Shown here: positions 44,477 to 55,200 of the stretch, piece by piece
Numbering within the stretch: position 1 is the first letter of the stretch
How the letters are laid out: each line of letters opens with the position of its first letter
DNA from: Telmatactis stephensoni
Taxonomy: Eukaryota > Cnidaria > Anthozoa > Actiniaria > Isophelliidae
Length of the DNA stretch: 64,000 bases
Direction: 5' to 3'
Assembly: GCA_029948255.1 (NCBI GenBank)
Contig: JALIZF010001780.1
Coordinates: forward strand, 186,001 to 250,000
The notes under the pieces: generated by a model
Databases searched by the model: none
What the model was told of the DNA's origin: nothing
The model's input: only the letters and a program-made list of their open reading frames with translations
Program-made: the position numbers and the translations under genes

Positions 44477-45349
44477 TTTCTTTATATCCTGATATTTTTC
44501 AATGATATCACTGATGCCACTAAGAATGCCAAAATAATCAAATACGCAGACGATACCGTACTTTACCTGGCGGACAAAGAGGTCAAAGAAATTAACAAGA
44601 AACTAACTGAGGATATGAATTCCATTGCCGATTGGCTTGATGAAAATGAGTTGATTCTTAATCTCAAAAAAGGAAAAACTGAGGCATTACTCTTTGGAAC
44701 TGCCCAACGCATTGCAAGGACGGATGAGTCACTAATGGTTGAATATAAAAATTCAATCATAAACACAACAACTGAGTACAAATATCTTGGTGTTGAACTT
44801 GACAGCTCGTTGAACCTCAACTCAAATTTTGAAAAGTGCTATAAGCGTGCTGCTGGGAGATTACGATTATTAAAAAATCTCAGATCCTATTTAGATGTGA
44901 CAGCTGCTAAAGCCATTTATGATTCAATGATCCTCCCTACTTTTACTTATTGTGGGATATTAACTTTAAAATTAACGACAACTCAGACGTCTAAACTCAA
45001 CGATTTCCATGACCGGGCCAGGAAAGTAATATTCAAAAGTAATGGAACCCATGGTACCCGTCTTACTTCACCTTTGGAGGCCAACAAGAAGCGTGCTTGT
45101 ATGGTTGTAAGGAAAACCCTTGACGGAGACATTTGTGATGCTTTAAAGAATCATTTTATTCTTCAACAACACGAGAAAGACACAAGAAATAACAAGTACA
45201 GCATTAAACTTCCCAGCATTAGAACTGAATATGCACGTAAAGGATTTTTCTTCATGGCCGCTAAGATCTATAATGAACTCCCACTGAACATTAGAACACT
45301 AGACAAATATAAGGATTTTGAAAAATCTTTAAACGAATATTATTCTTAG
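44477..45349 (+). pseudogene. 5'-truncated LINE reverse transcriptase (CR1/L2/Jockey-type)
   Basis: About 290 residues beginning just before the catalytic segment IIKYADDTVLYL, followed by LNLKKGKTEALLFG and EYKYLGVELDSSL (conserved RT motifs after the palm) and a thumb-like C-terminus (FFFMAAKIYNELPLNIR). The stop is at 45349. The upstream palm, fingers and endonuclease are missing. The frame is otherwise intact, suggesting a fairly young insertion. The 3' UTR ends in about nine ATT units at 45549-45578, consistent with target-primed 5' truncation. Confidence 0.85.
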
Positions 45350-45548
45350 ATTTTACAATCATATTTATATATTTTTTTTAATATTTTATCATTTTACATC
45401 TTTAAATTATATGTAGTTATTGTCCATATTTTATATTTTTATTTATCATATATATTCTATTTATATTTTTTTCTTTTCTTTTCCAAGCAGGACACGCGTT
45501 GATAACAGCAATGTTCATTGTTGAAGTGTTCATCCTGCTAAAATATTC

Positions 45549-45578
45549 GTATTATTATTATTATTATTATTATTATTG
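45549..45578 (+). repeat. (ATT)n tail of the LINE
   Basis: ATT repeated at the 3' end of the preceding element, directly after CTGCTAAAATATTCGT. Confidence 0.85.
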
Positions 45579-45647
45579 GTAACAGGAAGTTGGCGTCATA
45601 TCACGCGGGTAATCCGCGGGTAATATAACGGACAAGGAGCAATTTGA

Positions 45648-46115
45648 ATCAGCCACTTTACGCTTTCGTCCGCCATTTTGAATTGGGGCAAACGCACCAA
45701 AATTTATAGAAATCTGGATCACTTTGACTTACCATAACTCGGCTCGAATTCGTCAGATTTTCAAAATTTAAACTTCAATGACTTGCAGACATGCATGCCA
45801 TATGTCGGACTGAAAATAAGACCAATACAAGTATTTTAATAACGTTTTTCAAGTCAATCAGTCTTTTTTTACGTACCGAACGTTATATTTTGAAACCAAA
45901 AATCCTCTTTTTTTCGTCTTGTAGTCTTCCAGTATTTATCATGTAAACAGTCATAAATAACAAAGCCAATATCGTTTAAAACAATTATTTTTTTAAAAAT
46001 AAGATAAAAATGAGCCGAGTTATGATAATAACAATAATGGGATTCCTTAAATTTCTATAGATTTTGGCGCGTTCGCCCAATTCAAAATGGCGGACGAAAG
46101 CGTGAAGTGGCTTAT
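45648..46115. mobile_element. 468-bp element with 62-bp TIRs
   Basis: AGCCACTTTACGCTTTCGTC then CGCCATTTTGAATTGGGGCA at 45650 is inverted at 46050-46113 (GCGCGTTCGCCCAATTCAAA then ATGGCGGACGAAAGCG). Inner CCATAACTCGGCTC / GAGCCGAGTTATG forms a second pair. Confidence 0.92.
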
Positions 46116-47075
46116 TATCTAAGGTTTAGCAGTCAATAAAGTATACTCTCTACGAGATTTTGCTCAGTGGAGTATTGCTTTCTTGGACAAGTTATTACAA
46201 AACGCGACGAGGTGTCCTTACAATTTACGATGGGTCGCTTAGTACAAAACGCGACGGCCGGCTATATTACATTGTATAAGAGAATATAGGTGACTGAAAA
46301 ACAGTAATAGCTCTGGTGCATTTGCTTGTTCCTTTGGGAATATCAGCAAGCTTTTAGGTGAACGCATGCAAACGGGCGTGATCTATTTGTATGTGACATG
46401 CCAACCCAATAAACATTCATTGGCCAATAGCGAAGTGCGTCAGTGACGTCACAGCTCATGGAAACAAACCAATTTTTTCACCTCCTCGAGTTTTACTGAC
46501 CAGTTTTGTTACTTATGTTGACATATTTGAATAACTAATGCCAGATAACGAGCTGGTTCCCTGTGTTCCGACTGCAAAATTTCTGAATTCAAAATTTTTT
46601 AGAGAACGGCAATTTTCAATTTTTCTCCTCAGATCATGTCTCTTTTGCACACACGAAGAGGAGCGATCGAGCAAAAGAGCAGCTGTCTCTCGGTCTCGCA
46701 AAGAGTCTGTTGCCGTCTGTTGTCTGCTAAATATTGGAAATTGATTAAGTTATGCGGAGAGAATGTGCTGATCTGCAAAATGCATCAGAACAACTCGATG
46801 TCGAAGCAAACAGAAACTTGATAAACCTGTTTTTCTAGACTGGAAACCTGGGATTCCCCATTCGTTGGCAGGGGGAGGCTCTGCTGACTGTGATAAGGAG
46901 TTTCCCCTTCCGATTTGAGCTAGTGGCAAGAAAACAATAATAATAATAACTGTTAATTTAAGTGTCCCTGTCTTCTAGCGCTTGCGCACTTATTGGGGGA
47001 CACCGTACTCTCACACTCAATACCTCTAACATTAAATATTTTGCATACATCGCTCAATTCACATGTTGATTTTTG
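46116..47075. other. No gene; paired CAAAACGCGACG units at 46197 and 46244
   Basis: TACAAAACGCGACG(A/G) occurs twice 47 bp apart. Otherwise unrecognised, with a short AATAATAATAA at 46936. Confidence 0.5.
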
Positions 47076-47215
47076 TTACTGATCGAGGAAGGAAAAACCG
47101 AAGAATCCGGAGAAAAAACCCAAGAGGCATTGTATAGAACAAACAAACAAACAAACTCAGTTCACATACGATCCAAGCGCTCGAGCTGGGACTCGAACCC
47201 GGACCACACACACAT
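47076..47215 (-). mobile_element. tRNA-derived SINE fragment
   Basis: On the minus strand GGTCCGGGTTCGAGTCCCAG is a B box, and GGTTTTTTCTCCGGATTCTT then CGGTTTTTCCTTCC matches the conserved tail domain of the SINE at 47757. The A-box half is lost or replaced. Confidence 0.6.
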
Positions 47216-47498
47216 ATCCAGGACTGGCCTATGATGTCCCCTGTCCACATGGGACAGTCCCAAAGTCTCCAGTGGGAGTTCCTAAGACATCCCCTAGCTG
47301 TCCCCTGTCCCTGGTTTCTCCTCTCTTTCCCCTTGGAGATTGTCTTGGACATCCCCTAACTATCCCCTGTCCTTGGTCTACCCTCTAGACTACTAGTGTC
47401 TCTCTTGTCCCCAAGTCCCCTTGTGGATTGTATGGGACATTCCCTAACTATTCCCTGTCCCTGGTCTACCCTCTAGGCTACTAGTGTCTCTCCCGTCC
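47216..47498. repeat. Diverged tandem repeats of CCCTAACTATCCCCTGTCC
   Basis: ACATCCCCTAACTATCCCCT then GTCC...GGTCTACCCTCTAG recurs at about 47285, 47349 and 47437 with unequal spacing. Confidence 0.75.
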
Positions 47499-47602
47499 CC
47501 AAGCCAGTCAGTCAGTCAGTCAGTCAGTCAGTCAGTCAGTCAGTCAGTCAGTCAGTCAGTCAGTCAGTCAGTCAGTCAGTCAGTCAGTCAGTCAGTCAGT
47601 CA
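47499..47602. repeat. (CAGT)n microsatellite
   Basis: About 26 uninterrupted AGTC/CAGT units. Confidence 0.97.
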
Positions 47603-47756
47603 GTATTCTTCATTTAGTTTTAAATCTTCAGTTTTCAGTAAATCGACAACATTTAGCTAGCTAGAGATTTGCTCTATCTTGGCTAAAATATATAGCTGTC
47701 ATTTATGCTCGTCAGTGCTCATTCTAAGTTTGTACAAGCGCATGCGCAAAGGAAGC

Positions 47757-48040
47757 AAGGGTGGCCGAGCGGTGAGAGCGCCGGTCTGTCACCTCTGTGG
47801 TCCCGAGTTCGATTCCCGGACGGGGCATCACATGTGGCTTGAGTTTCTTGTTCGTTCTCTCCCTTGCTTCGAGGGTTTTTTCTCCGGGTACTCGATCCGA
47901 TTTTCCTCCCTCAGTAAAAACGAACTAGTTTCGATCTTCGCTGTGCTCCGTGATCAGACATGGGTCGTATGGTGGCTGCTACGTGTGTGTATATGTAAAT
48001 TTGTATGTAAATGTGTGCAATGAAAAGCGCCCTTGTATTC
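47757..48040 (+). mobile_element. tRNA-Ser-like SINE
   Basis: The head AGGGTGGCCGAGCGGTGAGA (A box) and GGTCCCGAGTTCGATTCCCG (B box) form a tRNA-Ser/Leu-like unit. It is followed by a conserved body (GGGTTTTTTCTCCGGGTACT...TTTTCCTCCCTCAGTAAAA) and a LINE-like tail ending CAATGAAAAGCGCCC. It would be transcribed by RNA polymerase III and mobilised by a LINE. Confidence 0.8.
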
Positions 48041-49221
48041 CTTCGACTCAATCACGTTGAGCTGCGTCAGTTCGTAATTCAGCACTTTGTTGCGGGGAAT
48101 GGTGATGAGCTACCCCAAATTTATTATTTATTTTATTATAATTTATTAGGTGTGCGTGAATCATCAGCGAAACACCTTGTGCTGGAAATGTTGAAACATC
48201 TCAGTATGATGAATGAAAGGAATTCTAACATAAGTATAAATTATTTGTTCGCGGGAACGACTTTTTTGATGCACCGATCTGGCGCGCGATTCATACTTGT
48301 AGTATAGACCGGTTTCAGCGTCCTTGACAACCGTTGTGAAGCATCTCACTGGACAACCAGCTAAGCAAAGAAACACAGCCAGTGCGAGATGTTAAAATAA
48401 AAACATCCATAATAATAACTCAAAGTTAATCCTTATCTGAGACATCTAAATGCATTTTTCCTTCTTGCCCAAATGCTCTAACATCTACAAAATCTTGTGA
48501 GTTATATTTTCCGTTGTAAAAGAATAAGATGAGGAAAATTGTCGGCGTAGTTCGATCCTGGTCACTGTGTGGCCGCCAATACGCCGTGACTTTAAAACAA
48601 GCTACATCAGCCAAATTCAAGGCCGGACAAGCCACAACTCAATGAACTAAATGCACAATGCCGTACATCGTTTTAGCAGATCTTGTTCAACATTTACTCT
48701 CTTCTTAAAAAAATCTTGTTGCTGCAGTCAGGCTTAAAACCAAACGTAACAATCAACTAGAACTCGCGCACTTTGTTCAAAAGTGTGGAAGACAGTTCTG
48801 ATTGTTTGTTGTTTTATCTTTATTTACACTCGCGCAGCCATTAACGACTTGACATTGAAGAAGGCTCGAGTTTGAGCCGGAACAACTGCCTTTGTATTGT
48901 AAATTGAGCCGGAGAAAACAGGGAGGAGTATGTTTCAGTACAGAGTTTTCCCCTCCGCCTATCAGGAGATTTCGAGAACGATAAAACTTGACTGAAATTA
49001 TTGCGAGACTTTCTGATGGATCATTCACCTCTTCTTATACAGATACAGTAGTATCAACGCGGGTCCCATCATCAGGAAAGCAGGTGTAGTGCTCTGTCGG
49101 TTCGAGCGAGAAACGAGCGACACAATAATATACCTTGGTTTCCGAGGAGATAAATTACCCGACGTGCGATTTCAGTCGCCACCCTTTCGAGAGACTGGGT
49201 CCTACCTTTCAACATCGCCCT
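48041..49221. other. 5' flank of eIF4E; no gene assigned
   Basis: Short frames on both strands only. Nothing recognisable before the promoter elements at 49225. Confidence 0.45.
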
Positions 49222-49224
49222 ATT

Positions 49225-49255
49225 GCGCATGCTCATAACGAACCAACCCACGTGA
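49225..49255 (+). promoter_or_regulatory. NRF-1-like and E-box sites just upstream of eIF4E
   Basis: TGCGCATGC at 49225-49233 resembles the NRF-1 palindrome, and CACGTG at 49250-49255 is a canonical Myc/USF E-box, 45 bp before the ATG. No TATA box is visible. In mammals the eIF4E promoter is known to respond to Myc through CACGTG boxes. Confidence 0.5.
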
Positions 49256-49299
49256 CACCGGTACAGACGACCTTTACTTGAAAAAGACTAACTTGTGAT

Positions 49300-52200
49300 A
49301 TGGCTTCTGGAGACGAATCTACCGCGAAAGAAAAGAAAGAAACAAAATCCGAGGAGGTAATTATACAGAGGAATTAATAAGCTTTATTTTGGTCTAAAAT
49401 TTCTTGAGTTTTCCAGTATTTTATTGCTAGAAACGGCCCTCCAAATTTGGACATCTGTACGGCATGCTGGAGGTTTGCTACCACTTTCACTCGCATCTTT
49501 GTACAAGTTGCTTAAAAAAACGTTTAGAAGAATACAATTTCAATTGTACATTGTACAAAATGCCTTAGAGCAAAGGTCTGTGCTGGCTTTTAAGTAAATG
49601 TAACTTGTAAACGGGGCATAACTTCTTATGTAGAGAATACATTTCTGTTGAAAATGAGCGAAGGCTTCAAGTTCCTCCTGGCGACTGCCTTTTAACCTCT
49701 ATATCACTTATTTTCAGTTTAATTAGTTCTCTTTCCGACAGATGTATTGCTTTTTATTCAATTTTAACTTCCGATTCTACACACTAAATATTTTGCTTTT
49801 TTCTCAAATCTTTGTTTGAAAAATTAAACATTTTATTTTGTAATGTGAAGTGGGTCTTACGGCACACATTTGTAAACTTTAATGTTAAAACCGGTTTGTC
49901 CAAGCGACGTTAAACAGCTTTGACTTTTAGACAAAGGAGATATGAAATCTCGAAAGCAGCCAGGTCTGTGTTCATGTTTATACATGCAAGTAAGCAACAG
50001 TATTAATGTTAAGAATAATTTTCCACCCTTTACTACTGTCTGTAAATGATACCTCCTGAACGTGTGTTGTCAAGTCCCTTGTCCTTTTATGGTTATTTTG
50101 GATTATAATCGACATAAACAGATATTAAATGATTTTATATGCCCAAATAATGTCAGGATTCAAATTAAATGGTATTCAGTCATGAGCTTTAAAACTTCCA
50201 AAAGTGCACAAAGATCTTTTTCTAGTCTGTGCTAACAATGTAAACATGTACATTCATAGCTCACAGACAAATAATTGCTTTTTTGACATCACAGACGGAA
50301 AATTTTCTGCAGATTTTTTTAATGGGAATTGGTGAAATGTTAAAAATAGATTGTGATTTATTGGTGCTATATTGTGAATTTGTTGTTTTGCTAGTGTTAC
50401 AGTCTAATGGTCTTGGTATTGAGTGATAATTGATAGCACTTTATTTTGAATGAACAGGTTATTGTCTGCACTATGTAGATTCACTCCCGTGACCAGTAGC
50501 TTACACAAGAGCCTCAAGGAGAAGGAATAATTTGATCAGAGATAAAATTTATTGGTTTTTACGTGATCTTCTGAAATTGGCAATTCTTTTTATATAAAAA
50601 ATAAATAAAAAATCTATCACATTATTTATGTAGAACTAGTTACTATCAAGAACTTCTCCAGTTTCAATTAGTGGCTATGTACTTCATGGGAACTCATCTT
50701 CAAAGACACTAGAGATCACAAAATAGTAGTCAAATTTGGTTTCTATCTAAATCCGTCTGTTCCTAAAGAATTTTATGCATTGTTGTGAAGGACTTGAACC
50801 AATTTTGATTAGAATTGTAACAGTTTTAAAATCATTGTGAATGAGTTCAAACTTTTATTTCAAAATAAGCTCTGATCATGCAAAGAATCCAGAATTTCAA
50901 GCCCCAAGAAAACTTTCTTGCAGATAAAAATTCCATTGTATTTCAGTGAATTAATTTTTTTACATGTAGTCTTGAGTGTTTTCATAGGGAGCCAAGAGCC
51001 ATATTTCTATTGTGAGTAGATTGATGTGAACTTCTGGTCTTTGTTTTCTTCAGTGACCAATCAGAACACCCAAGATATTGGAATTGGACAGAGCCAAATC
51101 AATAAATGGGATTGCACTTGTTCTTGAAATTTTCAATCCATTCTGTCTCTTTCACAATCGTGGCTTATGAATAAAAAGTATTCTCTGATGGTCAAACAAT
51201 ACATGCATGTATATGGGCCAATTCCACATGACACTGGCAAAAAAATCTAGTTTTCAAATTAGTTTTTTAGATGGAAATATGGTATTGATTACAGAGAATA
51301 TATTTTGCTCTTCCTGAAAACAAGGTTTTGGTCATAACCAGGGTGCCAGTTTTTCAGGGGGGTGCAGTTAAAGTACATGTAGATAGAGTGGGCCAGCACA
51401 ATTTCAGTTGAAAAAGGAAGATGTTGAAGTCAGCAGGAATTCTCCACACAGAGCATGCCTACTTTATTTACTGAGCATGCTCATGTGAGCACAACAACTG
51501 ACCATTGATTAACATGCTGGAATTTAAGTTCAAAAGAGTTTAAAATCAAGCAAAAACATTAATTTCTTTTTAGATTTCATGTGTGTTGCGTCCAGTGACA
51601 CTGTTGTGTTACATCCGTGACAGTAAAACTTCCACTGTCTGACTAGTGATGGAAAGAGATTGACAATTATTTCAATCTTGTTGAATTGAGTTTGGACCCT
51701 TAAAAAGATGTGAAAATTCATAGGGATTATGAAATTCACTTCAAATATACGATCAAACTTTTTATTCTAAACATGTTTCGGCATTTCACATGCCATCTTC
51801 AGTAGACTAAAGATATGACTAGCCGTTTCTAATAGAAAGTGAAATGCTGCAGGCAGAAAACAGCTGGTGTATCCACGTTAGCAGAACTGTTCCCCTAAAA
51901 CTCACGAAAGTACACCGCTTTGTCTGATATATCAAATGTTTCTTGTCTATCTCCTGTGCGTTGTGTGACGAACACTGCTAGTTGACCTTCAATATTGAAC
52001 TACAGAACATAATTCTCCAGGTTCAGTGTCGGACACACACAGTTCAAAATATTTAGCACCTTGAGTAAAGCAATTTTTCAAACAATCACAAACGGCTAGC
52101 GTTGGCAATGATTATGTAACTGACTACAACACATTAATCAAGCAAGTTATGATGTATGGTTCCACTATATGGACCTCCTGTTCTGTGGACAACCTCACTA

Positions 52201-55200
52201 AAGTCCTAAAGCTACAGAAACGTGCAGCTCGTGTGATATTAAATGCAGACACTAGAGACAATAGCGTTAAACTATTCTCAAAATTAGGTTGGCTTCCATT
52301 TTATGATGAAGCTAAAATTAATAAGTGTTTACTCATTTATAGATGCTTAGTAGATGATTGCCCTCAATATATGAAAAGTTTAATCACTAGAAATTCAGAA
52401 GTACACCACAGAAATAGTCGTTATGGAAAATGGAACCTTGTATGTAGGAGGTTCAATAGGGAAACAGAGGGTGGGAGGTCTTTCTCAGTAAGCAGTACAA
52501 GACTTTGGAACGCACTTCCAATTAATATTAGAGCTGAAATTAATTCTCTTGCAGGTTTGCGTAAATGTCTAAATGATTATTTTCATAGTTTGAATAAAGA
52601 TCTTCATCATTTTAAAGTAAATTAGATATACATTATAGAACACCAATGTTTACTCAGTTTTATATTTTTTTCCAAATTTCTTGTATTTGTCTTGTATAAC
52701 GGGATCGTTAGGTTTCCTTTTGATTTCCCACGTGTTGTACGTCCACTCTTGTTGATGAACTTGTCACTTAGGTAGGATGGTGCCAGGCCATTCATGCATT
52801 TGTAGACTAGAGTTCCAGTAAGAAGGTTTGCTCTTTCGTTGACAGGAAGCCAGTCGAGCTTTTGGAATAGTTCAACCGTACTTATATCTCGTGCTTTGTG
52901 TATGTCCAGGATAGTACGCCCAGCTCTTTTCTGTACTTTGTGGATACGCTTGAGATCTTCTTTGGCGCACGTGCTGTAGATTGTTAGGCCATAATCGATT
53001 ATTGGTTGGATCATGCTGTTATAAAAAAGCATACGTGCAAAATGTGGCAGGAAGCATTTGATACGTTTCAGTAGCGCCAGTCTGCTGTTAATTTTCTTTA
53101 TGATATGTGTAACATGTTGCTTCCAAGTCAAGTTTTTGTCAATATACAGACCAAGTAATTTATGACAATCAACATTTTTTATTTCAGTTGAGTATATTAT
53201 GTCATTAGTTTTTATATTTTACTCTTTTATATATTTTTAGTACATAGTATATTTAGGATATATATATAGGATATATTTTAATGTTAGGAGGGCCACAAGT
53301 TTATCAGTGTCAACTGTTTGGTGTTACCCTCAGAAAATAAAGTTGGTTATTATTATTATTATTATGACTACGACAAGGCAAGTTTTAGAAATGTACAAGT
53401 ACATTTTATTCACTGAAATATATTGCTTTTTCAAACAATCACAAACAGTGTTAGCAATGATTATAAAACTAACTGATTAAAGTTTATGTATCGCTCCCTG
53501 GCAGCTAAAAGAGTCTTGATAAATAATCTGACACATAATTTGCCTTGTAATGTATAGAGAATGCATAAATATATGTGGATTTAACTGAACTACTGAGAGT
53601 AGTCTGCGTAAAGAAAGCAAAATTTCGATTCACCAGAAATTTGAGCGATATCATGTGACTTTCTAAAGAGATTTTACCTCTTTGAAGAGAAGAACATTGG
53701 AATGCAACTTTGTATCGTCTTCTTGTCTTGCTTCGACCGAGCGCACAACGGAGATGAAAAACTCATAAAAGGACATTGTCTTTCCTGAGAAATATCACTA
53801 AAAAGTTCATGGCCTTGTTGAATGCTTCCATGAATACAAAGCAGGAGTCAGTGGATTCTCGGGGTATGATAAATCTGAATAACAATGACAACTTAGCTAG
53901 AAACTTGATCGTGAAATCGCGTGGTCAGTGATCATTCCAAGCATATTTTGATGACGTCACAAATCATCGTTCACTCTATCTATATACGTACGTGTCTACC
54001 AACAGTTCAAGACCGCAAGCCCACAACAAATGGCCTGGGCCAACTCTGTCGTACGTAACACAAGGAAATCCATCCACAAATAGTGTCGCTGCTCGCTTTG
54101 CTCGCAGCAATTACAAAATTTCATAAACCTAGTTATATATATAGTACGTAATCTAATATACTATGAATGACAACTAAATGATAACATAATAAAGGCACCA
54201 GACAAAACAATTAACCACTGAAGTTATCTGAAAGTTATCTTTTTTAGATGTTCTTATTGACAAGTCCTCAGGTACTTGTATTACTTCTATTTTTCACAAG
54301 AAAACTTTCACAGGACTTCTTACTAATTTTCTAAGTTTCACTCCTTTAAGTTTTAAGTATAAGATTGGTTTAATACATACTTTAATTGATAGAGCATTTA
54401 AGATTAATAACACTAAAATTGGTTTTGAACATGATGTTAAGGATCTTACTCATGTTCTAAAACGTAATTGTTTCCCAGCTCATGTTATTGATAATTCTAT
54501 CAATAATTATCTTAAATCCAAGGATTCCAATCATTCTGATGTCAATGATATTACTCAGTCAACGTCCTCTTCACTTAATATCCGTTATTTCAAATTGCCA
54601 TACATTGGCAAACAATCTAAACTCACTGATATCAAGATAAGATCACTGTGCAAACGTTTTTGTAAGGAACTTAACATTAAGTTAGTTTTCACTTCATTCA
54701 AGATAAAAAATATGTTTAGTTTTAAAGATCCCATTCCTAAAAGCCTAATAAATCCTGTGTTGTTTATGAATTTTCTTGTGCTGGCTGTAATGCCAGATAT
54801 CTGGGCGAAACGTCTCGCCATCTATCAACCAGGATTAAAGAGCACACTATAACGGACAAAAACTCACATATTTTCAAACATCTTTCTTCCTCCCCGACCT
54901 GTAGGGCAGCATACTCTTTAGATTGTTTCAAAATTTTAGATTCTGCTAAATCTTCCTTCATTTTAAAAATAAAGGAAGCTTTTTATATTAATAAACTTAA
55001 ACCAGAATTAAACAAACAACTACAACATTTCAAATCAGCCTTCAGTGGTTAATTGTTTTGTCTGGTGCCTTTATTATGTTATCATTTAGTTGTCATTCAT
55101 AGTATATTAGATTACGTACTATATATATAACTAGGTTTATGAAATTTTGTAATCATATCATTCTTTAGTCTACTGAAGATGGCATGTGAAATGCCGAAAC

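Noticed and set aside
48426..48635. 69-codon minus-strand frame with an acceptor-like start
   Set aside because: No motif, no partner exon and no donor; cannot be separated from chance.
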